Assembly: GCA_037126765.1 (NCBI GenBank) | Contig: JBBCBC010000022.1 | Location: 2,170,001 to 2,234,000, forward strand | Direction of reading: 5' to 3' | DNA: 64,000 nucleotides | Source: Stenogyne calaminthoides | Lineage: Eukaryota; Streptophyta; Magnoliopsida; Lamiales; Lamiaceae | Shown: positions 47,695-58,488 of the stretch, one piece after another | Layout of the letters: each line of letters opens with the position of its first letter | How positions within the stretch are numbered: the stretch's first letter is position 1 | The notes under the pieces: model-generated | Told to the model about the DNA's origin: nothing | What the model saw: only the letters and a program-made list of their open reading frames with translations | The model's database searches: none | Position numbers and translations under genes: made by a program

Positions 47695-48889
47695 CTCTGA
47701 TATGCCCTCTTCAGATCCGATCGCCTCTATATATACAATTTGAAGGAAGAAAATCACAAAACCAAATCAAATCAAACTAGAGTAAATGCCAGGAATCTGA
47801 ATTTCAAAAGCGCTGAATGATGGAATAAAGAGAAATAACATGGATCCAATTAGCATTGATTACCTAAAAATGGAAGTTGAATCTACACCCAAAAACATCA
47901 TCTTAATTAGATTTAGAATTAAACCCAAACAAAAACCCCAAGCTAATCAATAAAAAATAAGCAAAAAAAAAAGGAAAATCCTTCTAAAATACTCCAAAAA
48001 ATCAGTAACGAAGACCACAATTCAAGCGGAAAATGAGTGAACCAACCTAATTCAACGCAGCGAGTGGGCAGAACCAGCATAAATGAGCAACGAAACAGTA
48101 AGATCTAGCAGAAACGACGAAACCTTCAATTAGATTCAAAAAAAGCACATGAATTAGATTTCTCTCTTGAGCGCAAATGGCTGTGTTGTGCTACAAATCA
48201 ACGTAGATCCTCTCTCGCTATCTCTACTCCCTCCTCTCTGATTTGCGAATTGAGAGATTCGCAACAAACAAGAGAGGAAGATAAACGCTTTCAGAGTGTT
48301 TGTGTGAGTGACAGTGTGTGTAGTAGAGAGAGAGCTTTGCTGTGTGGGGCCACCGACAGGTTTCGATGGCTTCGGCTCGCTGTTAAATTACCATAATTTT
48401 TTCTTAATCACAATTTTCCTTTAATTTAATTCAGGATGTCTGTCGTAGGATTTATCACATATATTATCCATGATGAGGTCGTTTTATCTTATGGATTAAT
48501 TTGTAATTAATTATATTAGATGTTGGATTATTTCATCTTATATGGTATGATAATTATAAGGGTAATTTTTTTATTAATTGAAATTTTGACTGCCTAAATA
48601 AATGTTTAATTTCCTATAGTTTTGAAATTAAGCTTTTAATGAGATTCTATCTCAAAAGTCAAAAGCCATTATCATCTTTCTTTGTTATCCATAAATATTA
48701 CCACTCCCCCCCGAAAATAAATGATTTTATTTTTTAGTAGAATAATGATAAATTTATCCTTAATTAAGGAATAATTTTCTCATCGCATTTTATGATTTTC
48801 GCCCTCTACAAAATATCTTTCTTTTTTATATCTCTATACATTTTTTTTTCATGTACGGTAAATTAAAAATTATGACATTTTTTATGACA
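47695..48889. other. CSI1 5' leader/promoter region and spacer
   Basis: 47700-48360 probably holds non-coding leader exons and the promoter of CSI1: CT-rich tracts (tctctctcgctatctctact near 48210) and a GA/GT-rich segment at 48295-48340, as common around plant transcription starts. After 48380 the sequence is plain AT-rich spacer. Confidence 0.4.
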
Positions 48890-49055
48890 AAAACTCACAT
48901 GAGATTTGCCTCATGCATGGTAGACGGAAAGACAATTTAAGATAAATCACATTCACCCTCCTCCCAAGTGTTAAAGTCATTAACGCTCAATTTATCTTTC
49001 CGCCTCATCAGCTTAAATTGGCCTCACGCAAAGTGTGTCTCTCATTTTTTAGGAA
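48890..49055. mobile_element. MITE related to the TGAGACGGTCTC family, copy 4
   Basis: Begins gacaaaaactcacatgagat with ttgcctcatgcat and ends ttggcctcacgcaaagtgtg. Inside, aatttaagataaatcacatt and the mirrored aatgc-/caatttatctttccgcctc suggest arms of about 50 bases. More diverged than the other copies. Confidence 0.4.
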
Positions 49056-49734
49056 AAAATATTGTAAAAAATATTAAAATATCATTTAATTTTGCACAAA
49101 AATATAAGACAAACACTTGTATAGACTTGGTTCATGCTATGAACCCGAGTCAAACCTGACTCATATACTATAAATGGGTCAAATATATATACTTATACTT
49201 AGCCGAAATTTCAGATTCTCCACCGCACACTAGCTAAATCAAAATCAATGTCACAATGAACACAAATGCCAAAATATTTTTATTAATGCATATCCAAGTC
49301 ACATTTATTTAAAAAAAAGAAAAACAAGAAATTTAGTATCACTATCGAAAATGCACGAGATAAATTTTATCTCCATAAAATTATCCAACATTTTTATTTT
49401 CTCTATGTGTTCTATCGTTGTTATTTTTTACACTATTAGAAAATTTGATTAGCAAATCCTAATACCGTTGTCCCGACTCTCTACACCCACCGCCACTCGA
49501 AAACCCTACCACTACCATCGGCGCCGCTAAAAAAACCCCAAACGGCAGTGCCGCCTTGGCAACATCGGAGGCTACCCGCCGTACGAAGCTCACAATAGAC
49601 GCAACAATGAATCCTGGCGTGGCCTCATTTTTCTTCGTAAGAACTGAAGTCATTCGCTTATCTGCGTCACTATTTTGTTTGGATTTTGTTCTATGATTAT
49701 CCATTTTTCAACATGGATTGAGAAAGTAGGGGAA

Positions 49735-50210
49735 TATCGGTAAAGTGAGAGTTTTTATCAATAAAATGGAGAGTTTTATAGAATAACAGTGATAGTTTAA
49801 TAACATGAAAGTGAGAATTTTATAGCGTAACAGTGAGAGTTTTATAGAATAATAGTGAGAGACTTTCTGAATACCAGTGAGAGTTTTATGGAATAATAGT
49901 GATAGTTTAATAACATGATAGTGAGAGTTTAATAGAATGATAGTTTTATAGCATAACAATGAGAGTTTTATAGCGTAACAGTGAGAGTTTTATAACATAA
50001 CAGTGAGAGTTTTTCTGAATAACAGTGAGAGTTTTATAGAATAACAGTGATAGTTTATTAACATGATAGTGAGAGTTTTATAGAGTGATAGTTTTATAGC
50101 GTAACAGTAAGAGTTTTATAGAATGATATTTATAGTTTTATAGCGTAGCAGTGAGAGTTTTATATCGTAACAGTGAGAGTTTTATGTAATAACAGTGACG
50201 AAGCGAGAAT
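49735..50210. repeat. Degenerate minisatellite, 20-22 bp unit
   Basis: About twenty units of the type agtgagagttttatagcgta (variants: agaataac, aacatgat, ctgaataac) run without break. Units differ by substitutions and one- or two-base changes; a higher-order pattern of about 200 bases seems to repeat (tctgaataccagtgagag near 49870 and tctgaataacagtgagag near 50015). Open frames across it are artefacts. Confidence 0.85.
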
Positions 50211-51669
50211 AACTGAAATGCAATGGCAATAGCACCGCGCGAGTGGGGCGAAAATTTGGGTCAACTCATCCTCAAAATGAGCCATATTAAATTAGAGTTT
50301 ATAGTATGAACCTGGTCACAAGAGATATAATCTAAAACATTATTTATTTTTAAACTGAGGGAGTATGTGATTTTTGTCCATGTATCAATTTTTTACTGAA
50401 GTTTTAGTATAAGTGAAAAATCTGATTAAAAAGGTACTAATTATTATCAATTATCTTTCTGAGAAAATTATAATAAAATATATTATTAATGTTGCAAATT
50501 GTTGGTTGCAAATTGCTCATAATATAAGACACTTATCTTTGGTCATTTTTTTTTTTTTTTTAGAGATATTTGTGTGAGAATGCATTCCACTTAAATATTT
50601 AGATCGTACTCAATTGTAAAATATAATTGAATATAATCAAATGCACTGTCTAATACATTTTTTTATCTTTTCGTAAATGTTTGAGTTGATTTTATTGAAA
50701 CAGTCACACAAATAAATTGGCAGATGGAAAAGATACAAGTTCATTACAGTTTCTGGAAATTGTTGTTGCACTGCTTTGTGAACGTTGAACCAAAAATACA
50801 AACTCTTTACTAATCTCAAGAAACTGAAAATTTCAATTTTTCCTGATAAAAAAAAAAAAAAATCTCAAGAAACTGAAAATTAATTGAGGATAACCATGAA
50901 AAAAATGGTTTGTTAGGGAGGGAGAGTAAAAAATTGGAACCATCCAGCATTTATATTGTTACCCGTTTGACATGTTTCCTCAATTAATTAGGTCCTTTCA
51001 AAATGGTCTTTTTAATAAAATAATTACATATCATTTTAACAAATAATACCACAAATATTTGTTTTGTAACTATTAGTATAAAGTGTAATTTAACTCTCCC
51101 TCACGAGTAGTATCTTTTCAATGAAGTTGCAACCCTTCAAACAATGCGACTCTCTGATAAAATTGCAACATTTTGGTGCAACCTTCGAATGTCTATAAAT
51201 ACTTTGAATGTCTATAAATATTTTAAAAAGAATGGAGAATTGAGATAAATATAAATTGAGTTTCTCTGTACACAGAGAAATGGAGAATCTTACTTTAAAA
51301 AAATTGTCATATTTACATACTTGTGATTTCTATTTCTAAAATTTGTTAGAGTGTGACATTCTCATATTTGTGGAATACGTTTTATATGGTTAATTTCTTG
51401 TGAATCACTTGCACCAGTGGCAAAAATCACGAATGCAGTAAGGAAGGTCAACACATATTTCACGGCAATTACTAGCGGGATAGAGAAGAGAATATATATG
51501 GGCTTTATGGAAATATTCAACATACGATTTACCAGGATTTTAAAGTTTCTATATTCTAAAAGTCGCAACCTCATTTTTTAATGTATTTTTATATTTGTAC
51601 TTTGTTTGTGTCCCCATCATGAAAAGTCCTGGATCCATCCCTACTGCTCAAAAATAAAAGAGTGAGTCT
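50211..51669. other. AT-rich spacer, nothing recognised
   Basis: No coding signal and no clear element ends. aatctcaagaaactgaaaat occurs twice around 50812 and 50861 beside an A-run. A motif gcaac.ttcaa recurs near 51130-51180. Confidence 0.45.
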
Positions 51670-51860
51670 CATGTACATCCAGGTGCACCGTGCATTTATG
51701 GTGTATTTTAGAACCATGCAACTTGTTTACACTGAACCATGCAACCCATCTATATGGAAAAATAGTTACACAATTCAGTATAAACAAGTTTTATTTTTCA
51801 CTATAATAAGTTATATGATTCTAAAATGCACTATGAATGCACGGTATACCTGAATGCATG
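51670..51860. mobile_element. MITE of the 'ttttagaacca' family, best copy
   Basis: The left arm catgtacatccaggtgcacc plus gtgcatttatggtg and the right arm on the other strand catgcattcaggtataccgt plus gcattcatagtgc are inverted; both continue to tattttagaa(c/t)cat. Arms of about 85 bases fold into one hairpin. Diverged relatives lie at 15483-15752 and near 10535. Confidence 0.65.
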
Positions 51861-52087
51861 CAAGACTTAACCAAACCAAAAACAAATATTCATTGTATGA
51901 TTTATCAGGATTTTAAAGTTTCTATATTCTAAAATCAATTTTTAAAAGTCATTTAAAATCCTAAACAAATTTCATGAAAATATCCTAGCTCGTAGGTTGG
52001 TATTTCAAAAAGTCGTTCAACAAGTGTCCCTAAAAATTTATTATCACACTACTCAAAAGAATTTCATGGCAAACATTAACTCTTTAC

Positions 52088-52573
52088 TGTTGGAGTAGTT
52101 AATGATGAGACCGATCAATGGTCATTAAATTTGGACGTATTGTAATCCCAAGGGATTTTCCTGAGATCACGCGATCAATAACTGTCCACGATCTTAGTGG
52201 GCCTCAACTTATTTCTCCACGTCTTCTGAGTGAGAATTCTTATATATAGGTTGGTTTTTCATTATTTTAAAAATTAATTTTAGAAAACACGCGTAAACTT
52301 TTTGCATAGAGTTTTGAGAAAACTTCTGCATTATTTTTAAGGATTTCGTTCTGCTCGTACTCCGGTTGAGTTCGCTGAAACTTTCTTTTCAGTGGTGCTA
52401 CTGAAATTAAAGTGTGAAACCGTTTTACCTTTTGGAGCATTTACGCACGATTCTGTTGAGCACTATCCAGGACGTAATTTGTCTTATGGGAAAAAAGGAA
52501 TTTCTTTGACTCGGTTTATGGTTGTTTTTATTGATTTCAATTTCATTGCAGTGTACAAACAAATATTTCAACA
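52088..52573 (+). repeat. 5' LTR of the Copia element
   Basis: 486 bases, TG...CA, with a TATA-like ttatatataggttgg near 52235. Compared with the 3' LTR it misses a segment after aatggtcat (about 35 bases) and shows scattered substitutions, so insertion is not very recent. Confidence 0.85.
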
Positions 52574-52989
52574 ATCGCAAGACAAATTAGAATTCACTGC
52601 AATGAAAGTTCATCAATTGTTTTCAGGAATTTACTTCTTTGAAAACGAAGACATCCTGATTGAGAATTGGGATGAGAGGACTAACCTTGAAATGGTTGTT
52701 CTTAAATTTTGAAGGTCGAGGCCTTCTTAATTTTCATTAAATCGGTAAATGTGTTAAGTCGAGCCACAAATATTAATTGAATTGTATTAATTATGCCGGA
52801 CTTTTTTGGATCATAACAGGTGATCTTTAGCATCACATTATGATTTGATGACTTTGAGTGTGGACTCAAAGATATTATACATTTGTGCTTGAGAGTACAT
52901 AATGTAATTTGGATGTGTTCCAATGGACTCGTAGAATTTGCTTGGGATTGTTCACGAGAAAATGGTGGCAATTAAGACCTCATTTAAAA

Positions 52990-53435
52990 AATTGTGTTTT
53001 GAGAGTACAAATTGTGGATTAAGATTTAATCCAAGATAATTGTTGACTCGTATAATTCAGTGGAGAATTATTTAAGAGTACAAATTGTGGGTTAAGATTT
53101 AATCCAAAAGAATTGTTGACTCGTATAATTCAGTGAAGAATAGTTTAAGAGCACAAATTGTGGATTAAGATTTAATCCAAGATAATTGTTGACTCGTATA
53201 ATTCAGTGGATAATTATTTAAGAGTACAAACCGTGGATTAAGATTTAATCCAAAATAATTGTTGACTCGTATAATTCAGTGAAAAATTATTTTAAGAGCA
53301 CAATTGTGGATTAAGATTTAATTCAAGAGAATTGTTGACTCGTATAATTCAGTGGAGAATTATTTAAGAGCACAATTGTGGATTAAGATTTAATTCAAAA
53401 GAATTGTTGACTCGTATAATTCAGTGGAGATTTAG
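52990..53435 (+). repeat. 73-bp tandem array inside the Copia element
   Basis: ttgttgactcgtataattca starts at 53040, 53113, 53186, 53259, 53332 and 53404, giving a 73-base period (last 72). Each unit also carries attgtgga(t)taagatttaat. The array takes the place where leader and gag would be expected. Confidence 0.88.
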
Positions 53436-53636
53436 TTGAGAGTCAAAGTGGCATTACGGAACCACTTAAAATTGAATTTAATTTTGGTACTTTGACCATT
53501 ATTAAACCAAAATTAGATTTGTTGGGACTCACAAAATTATAGATTTTAAGGTCCAACAAATAATTTGAATATGAATCAAAACGTTTGGTTTTTAAATTCG
53601 TTTCGAGATCGTGTTAAAATTAATATTTGAGAATAT

Positions 53637-56050
53637 TAATGAAAGGAACATGACTCCTCTAGATTTAATTCACACAGAAGTATGTGACTTAAAAATGTGC
53701 AAACTAGAGGTTGAAAAAAGTATTTTATTACTTTTATTCATGATTGTACTAAATTCTGCTACGTTTATCTTTTGAGAAGCAAGGATGAAGCTTTAGAAGC
53801 TTTTAAGCTTTGCAGGAATGAAGTAAAGAATCAAAGTAAATAATAAAAAGCAATTCGTAGTGATAGAGGTGGAGAGTATGTGGCTCCATTTGAATAATTA
53901 TGTGTGCTCAGTAGGGCATCATACATTAAACGACAACCCCTACTCACCTCAGTAGAATGGTGTTGCGGTAAGATAAAATCGAACCCTAAAGGAGATGGTG
54001 AACGCAATGTTGATCAACTCGGGTTTGTCGCATAACATGTGGGGGGAAGCCTTTTTTTCCGCTAACCACATTTTCAACAAGATTCCACTTAAAACTAAGG
54101 ATAAGACTCCTTTTGAGTTGTGGAAAAAGCGCAAATCATTTTACAAATACCCCAAAATGTGGGGGTGTTTGGCTAAAGTTGAAGTGTCAGCTCCTAAACA
54201 AGTGAGAATTGGCCCTAAAATAGACGATTGCATCTTTATGGGATACGCCTTCAACAGTAGTGCTTATCAGGTTTTGATTCACAAATCAGAATTACTCGAT
54301 ATGACAGAAGGTACTACAATAGCATCAAATAATGTTGTATTCTTTGAAAATATTTTTCCGTGTAGGAAAAAGAAGAAGTGAGTTCGAATAAGCGAACACA
54401 CGAAGAATCAAATGATACTGCAGGTCCTTCTACTCAGGAGAGTGAAGAACCAAGACGCAGTAAATGAGCTAGAGTTGATAAGCCATATGGTCCAAACTTC
54501 ATCACTTATGTGTAGGAGGACGAACCTAAGTCTATCAAAGAGGCTATGTCCAGACCAGATGCACCGCTCTGGAAGGAAGCTATTTATTAATAGCGATTAT
54601 GATTCAATTATGCAAAACAACACGTGGGAGTTGGTTGACCTCCCCAAAGGTTGCAAGACCTTGGGATATAAGTGGATCCTTAAAAGAAAATATAAAGCAA
54701 ATGGATCAGTTGAAAAGTTTAAAGCCCGTTTGGTTGCAAAGGGTTTTAAACAAAAGGAAGAATATGATTTCTTTGACACCTATTCACCTGTTACGAGGAT
54801 TATTTCCATTCGTGTACTTATCGCGAATGCTGCTTAGCATAATCTCGAATACATCAGATGGACGTAAAGACTGCGTTTCTTAATGGTGAGATAGATGTTG
54901 AAATCTACATGGATCAACCTGAGGGTTATGTTACACCTGGAAACGAGAAAATGGTGTGTAAACTCGTACATTCACTGTATGGACTTAAGAAAGCTCCTAA
55001 ACAGTGGCACATGAAGTTTGACAACACTATGTTGTTAAATGGGTTTCGAATTAACGAATGTGACAAATGTGTATATGTGAAGGATACACCAAATGAGTTT
55101 GTTATCGTATGTTTATATGTCGACGAAATGTTAATCATGGGTAACAATCATAACGTCATCGCTAATACAAAAAATATGTTAAATCGAAATTTTGACATGA
55201 AAGACATGGAATTAGCAGATGTGGTTCTAGAAATCAAAATTGAGAGAGCATCAAATGAGATTTCTTTGACACAATCTCATTACGTTGAAAAAGTGTTGAA
55301 GAAATTCAATGCATTTGATGATCCACCTGCTAAAACACCTATGGAACACAATGTTCATCTGAAGAAGAACAGAGAACTTGTGGCTCAGTTGGAATATGCA
55401 AGGATCATTGGAAGCGTGATGTACACGTCCTGATCTTGCATGCTCAGTGAACAAACTGAGTAGGTACACGAGCAATGCAAGTCACGAACATTGAAAAGCT
55501 CTTAAAAGGGTCTTGAGATACTTAAAGTATACCCTTGATATTGGGCTACACTACACGAGACATCCAACTGTACTTGAAGGGTACAGTGATGCTAATTGGA
55601 TATCGGATACAAAAGACTCGTTTTCCACTAGTGGACATGTGTTCACTATTGGAAGAGCAACTGTATCGTGGAAATCCACAAAACAGACGTGTATTGCCCG
55701 TTCCACAATGGAATCAGAATTCATCGCTTTAGATCAAGTTGGTGAAGAAGCAGAATGACTTCGTAATTTTCTGGAATACATTCCTTGTTGGAACAAACCA
55801 GTATCATCGGTAATGGTACGTTGTGACTATCAAGCTGTTATAGGTAGAGCTTCGAGCAGTATGTATAACGGAAAGTCGAGACATATTCGTCGTCGACATA
55901 ACTCCGTTAGACATTTGATCTCAACTGGAGTTGTAACTATTGACTTTGTAAGGTCAAAAGATAACATAGCGGATCCGCTCACGAAGAGCATATGCCGAGA
56001 TCAAATGAAAGCTGATAGAGGGAATGGGTCTGAAATCCACAAAGAAAACT
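53637..56050 (+). pseudogene. Copia polyprotein remnant (integrase, reverse transcriptase, RNase H)
   Basis: Integrase core pieces (FIHDCTKFCYVYLLRSKDEA, NPYSPQ-NGVA) are broken by stops, followed by the integrase tail (NAMLINSGLSHNMWGEAFF). Reverse transcriptase starts NTWELVDLPKGCKTLGYKWI and continues through MDVKTAFLNGE, GLKKAPKQWH and CLYVDEMLIMG. The catalytic YVDD box reads YVDE, which should abolish activity. RNase H carries GYSDANWISD and SRHIRRRHNSVRH. At least six stops or frame changes separate the parts (e.g. after 54381, 54837, 55433, 55758). Confidence 0.85.
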
Positions 56051-56596
56051 GAAACAGTGGAAATCCAACCATGATGACTGGAGATCCCAAGAACTTGGTT
56101 CAAAAGGGAAAACTAAACTGTGAATGTTAGTTGTACAACACTTGAAAATCATGACCATTCCTGACAGCACTAAGTCAAGTGTTTAGAACCCGTAAGATGT
56201 GGTAAAGGTTAAGTCTTTGACTTTTAATGATTCCCAAAGGTCCAGAAGGGACTGAGTATGATGGGATACTCGAAAGGAGATCACCTATGTAAATGAGAAG
56301 TGAGGGCCGCTTCGACCAAACATTTATGAAACACAAAAGGGAGTCCATGGCCAAAACGGACAAAAATATGAGAACGAATCGGAGTCGATACTGACTTGTG
56401 TCTTCTGCCTGTAAGGTATACACGAAGGTGGATTAGTTCAAGGCATCGTGTCCACTAAGCCGTCGGTGTACCCGACAGTGCTGGGCTACGAAAAATTCAA
56501 AGCCACAAACTACTTCTCCGGAAGCAACGAAGTCTCAAATGTGTTGAACGATGTGTTTGCATCACTATATATTTAATTTTTACTCATGTGGGGGAT

Positions 56597-57114
56597 TGTT
56601 GGAGAAATTAATGATGAGACCCGGTCAATGGTCATCCAGATTTGTTTTTGAACTTATCTGCGTGGTTCATTGAATTTGGACGTTTTGTAATCCCCAGAGA
56701 TTTTCCTGAGATCACGCACGCGGTCAAGTCCACGATCTTAGTGGGCCTCAACTTATTTCTCCACGTCTTATGAGTGAGAATTCTTATATATAGGTTGGTT
56801 TTTCATTATTTTAAAAATTAATTTTAGAAAACACGCGTAAACTTTTTGCATAGAGTTTTGAGAAAACTTCTGCATTATTTTTAAGGATTTCGTTCTGCTC
56901 GTACTCTGGTTGAGTTCGCTGAAACTTTCTTTTCAGTGGTGCTACTGAAATTAAAGTGTGAACTGTTTTACCTTTTGGGGCATTTACGCACGATCCTGTG
57001 AGCACTATCCAGGGCGTAATTTGTCTTGCGGGGAAAAGGATTTTCCTTGACTCGATTTCTGGTTATTTTTATTGATTTCAATTTCATTGCAGTGTACAAA
57101 CAAATATTTCAGCA
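56597..57114 (+). repeat. 3' LTR of the Copia element
   Basis: 518 bases, TG...CA. It follows the purine-rich catgtgggggat and is followed by the target duplication tttac. It keeps the segment around gaacttatctgcgtggttca that is absent from the 5' LTR. Confidence 0.85.
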
Positions 57115-57119
57115 TTTAC

Positions 57120-57664
57120 AAACTTGTGGACTAATTGAGCAATTTTTTACATACACGAGAGATTGATTGTGCCTGCAAAAATTGTTTTGGGATCAAAGGT
57201 ACGAATATTGGGACCAAATGCGCAAAGGTGTGTGGTTGGAGACCAAAATTGCAAAAAAAGTAATAAAAGGTACAGTGTATAACGTACTACATTTATTAGC
57301 TAGGAAAATGAAAAATGAAATAATGAGTCACAAATATACATTGTTTCCGGACATAAACAACAATATATGATAAGTTTTTCAGTTATTAGAATATGGAAAT
57401 TAGAAGCATGCTTGAACGCATACTGATTTATTCAAGGCAAACATATATTTTGAAGTTTTTTTTATCTCGAAAGAAATAAAGGCGGTGCAGCAGTTGTTTA
57501 CGATGTTAAGACAATCGAGGTTGCTCCTTATTGACATCAATTGTAGTAACATAGTTTAGCATAGCAATATTGATCATATCTGGCCATCTCACGACTGCAC
57601 ACATAAGGATTTAAAAATACTAGTATTAATATTATGAAGCAGTAACACATGCATATATCCAACT
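57120..57664. other. Spacer, nothing recognised
   Basis: AT-rich sequence between the Copia element and the next MITE. The frame at 57167-57370 has no recognisable domain. Confidence 0.45.
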
Positions 57665-58025
57665 TGGGATCAATACAAGTTAAAATTCAATCGGGTCCCA
57701 TAACTTTGTATTTTACTGCAAAAGATCCCAAAAAATGTAAGCTAGGTATGCAATTTTGTCTCATGTGATTCCTTAAATGATCCGATTTCGGTCAAAAAGT
57801 TGTCAAATTCCATGAACGACGTCGTATTGACGCAAATTTTTTGGGATCTTTTGTAGAAGAGTTCCAAGTTATGAGATGAAAAGTTTGAAATTCCAGTGAG
57901 AAAATGACAGAAATCGGACCAATTATGAAGTTATGAGACAAAATTAAAAATCTTGATCTTTTCGAGACCTTTTGGAGAAAAGTTAAAAATTATGGGACGG
58001 AATTGTATTTTAACTTGGATTGATA
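57665..58025. mobile_element. Inverted-repeat MITE ('gatcaatacaagttaaaatt' type)
   Basis: The left end gatcaatacaagttaaaatt plus caatcgggtcccataac matches the right end on the opposite strand, tatcaatccaagttaaaata plus caattccgtcccataat. Arms of about 70 bases enclose a core with agatcccaaaa motifs. It abuts the Mutator-like MITE starting at 58038. Confidence 0.6.
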
Positions 58026-58037
58026 CTATGTAAATTA

Positions 58038-58412
58038 GGGAAAAATGTTTTTCTAGGACAATAACTTTAGGGGGTTGTGTTTTAAGGATAATAATTTTAC
58101 TGACTTGAAAATGTAGGACAATATGTTTTAAAATATGTAAATATAGGACAATATGTTTTAAAATCTGTAAATGTAGGATAATTGAGCCCGAATAAGCCCA
58201 AATCGGGCTGAAATATCGTGTGAGATTCAGGCTCGATTGTCCTACATTTACAGATTTTTAAAACATATTGTCCTATTTTTACTAAAATTAAAACATATTG
58301 TCCTATATTTACCAAATTTAAAATATATTGACCTATATTTCCAAGCTCGTAAAATTATTTTCCTTAAAACACAACTCCCCCTAAGTTACTGTCCTTAAAA
58401 AGCATTATTCCC
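58038..58412. mobile_element. Mutator-like MITE with 10-bp target duplication, copy 1
   Basis: Ends gggaaaaatgtttttctagg and, on the other strand, gggaataatgctttttaagg begin arms of about 180 bases built from aggacaatatgttttaaaat repeats. atgtaaatta flanks both sides (58028-58037, 58413-58422). A duplication of 9-10 bases with long arms is typical of Mutator-like elements. It lies about 75 bases beyond the NLR stop codon. Confidence 0.75.
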
Positions 58413-58488
58413 ATGTAAATTAGGATGCGAAGATACCTGAAAAGATACGCAATCAATACATATATTTTGGAGCTTGATGAATTGGTTA

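Larger units (their letters stand above)
52088..57114 (+). mobile_element. Ty1/Copia LTR retrotransposon, decayed
   Basis: LTRs at 52088-52573 and 56597-57114 share tgttggag..., the long common block from gattttcctgagatcacgc to the end, and terminal CA; tttac flanks the element on both sides (52083-52087 and 57115-57119). catgtgggggat before the 3' LTR is the polypurine tract. The 5' LTR lacks about 35 bases present in the 3' one. Integrase, reverse transcriptase and RNase H follow in Copia order. No tRNA primer-binding site of the usual tggtatcagag type follows the 5' LTR, and no gag is recognisable; a 73-bp tandem array is there instead. Many stops show it cannot move by itself. Confidence 0.9.

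Noticed and set aside
49459..49704. 81-residue minus frame with Ala/Val-rich centre
   Set aside because: No recognisable domain, no promoter or splice support, and adjacent to a minisatellite.
52392..52712. 106-residue frame starting in the Copia 5' LTR
   Set aside because: Lies across the LTR border and has no gag-like features.
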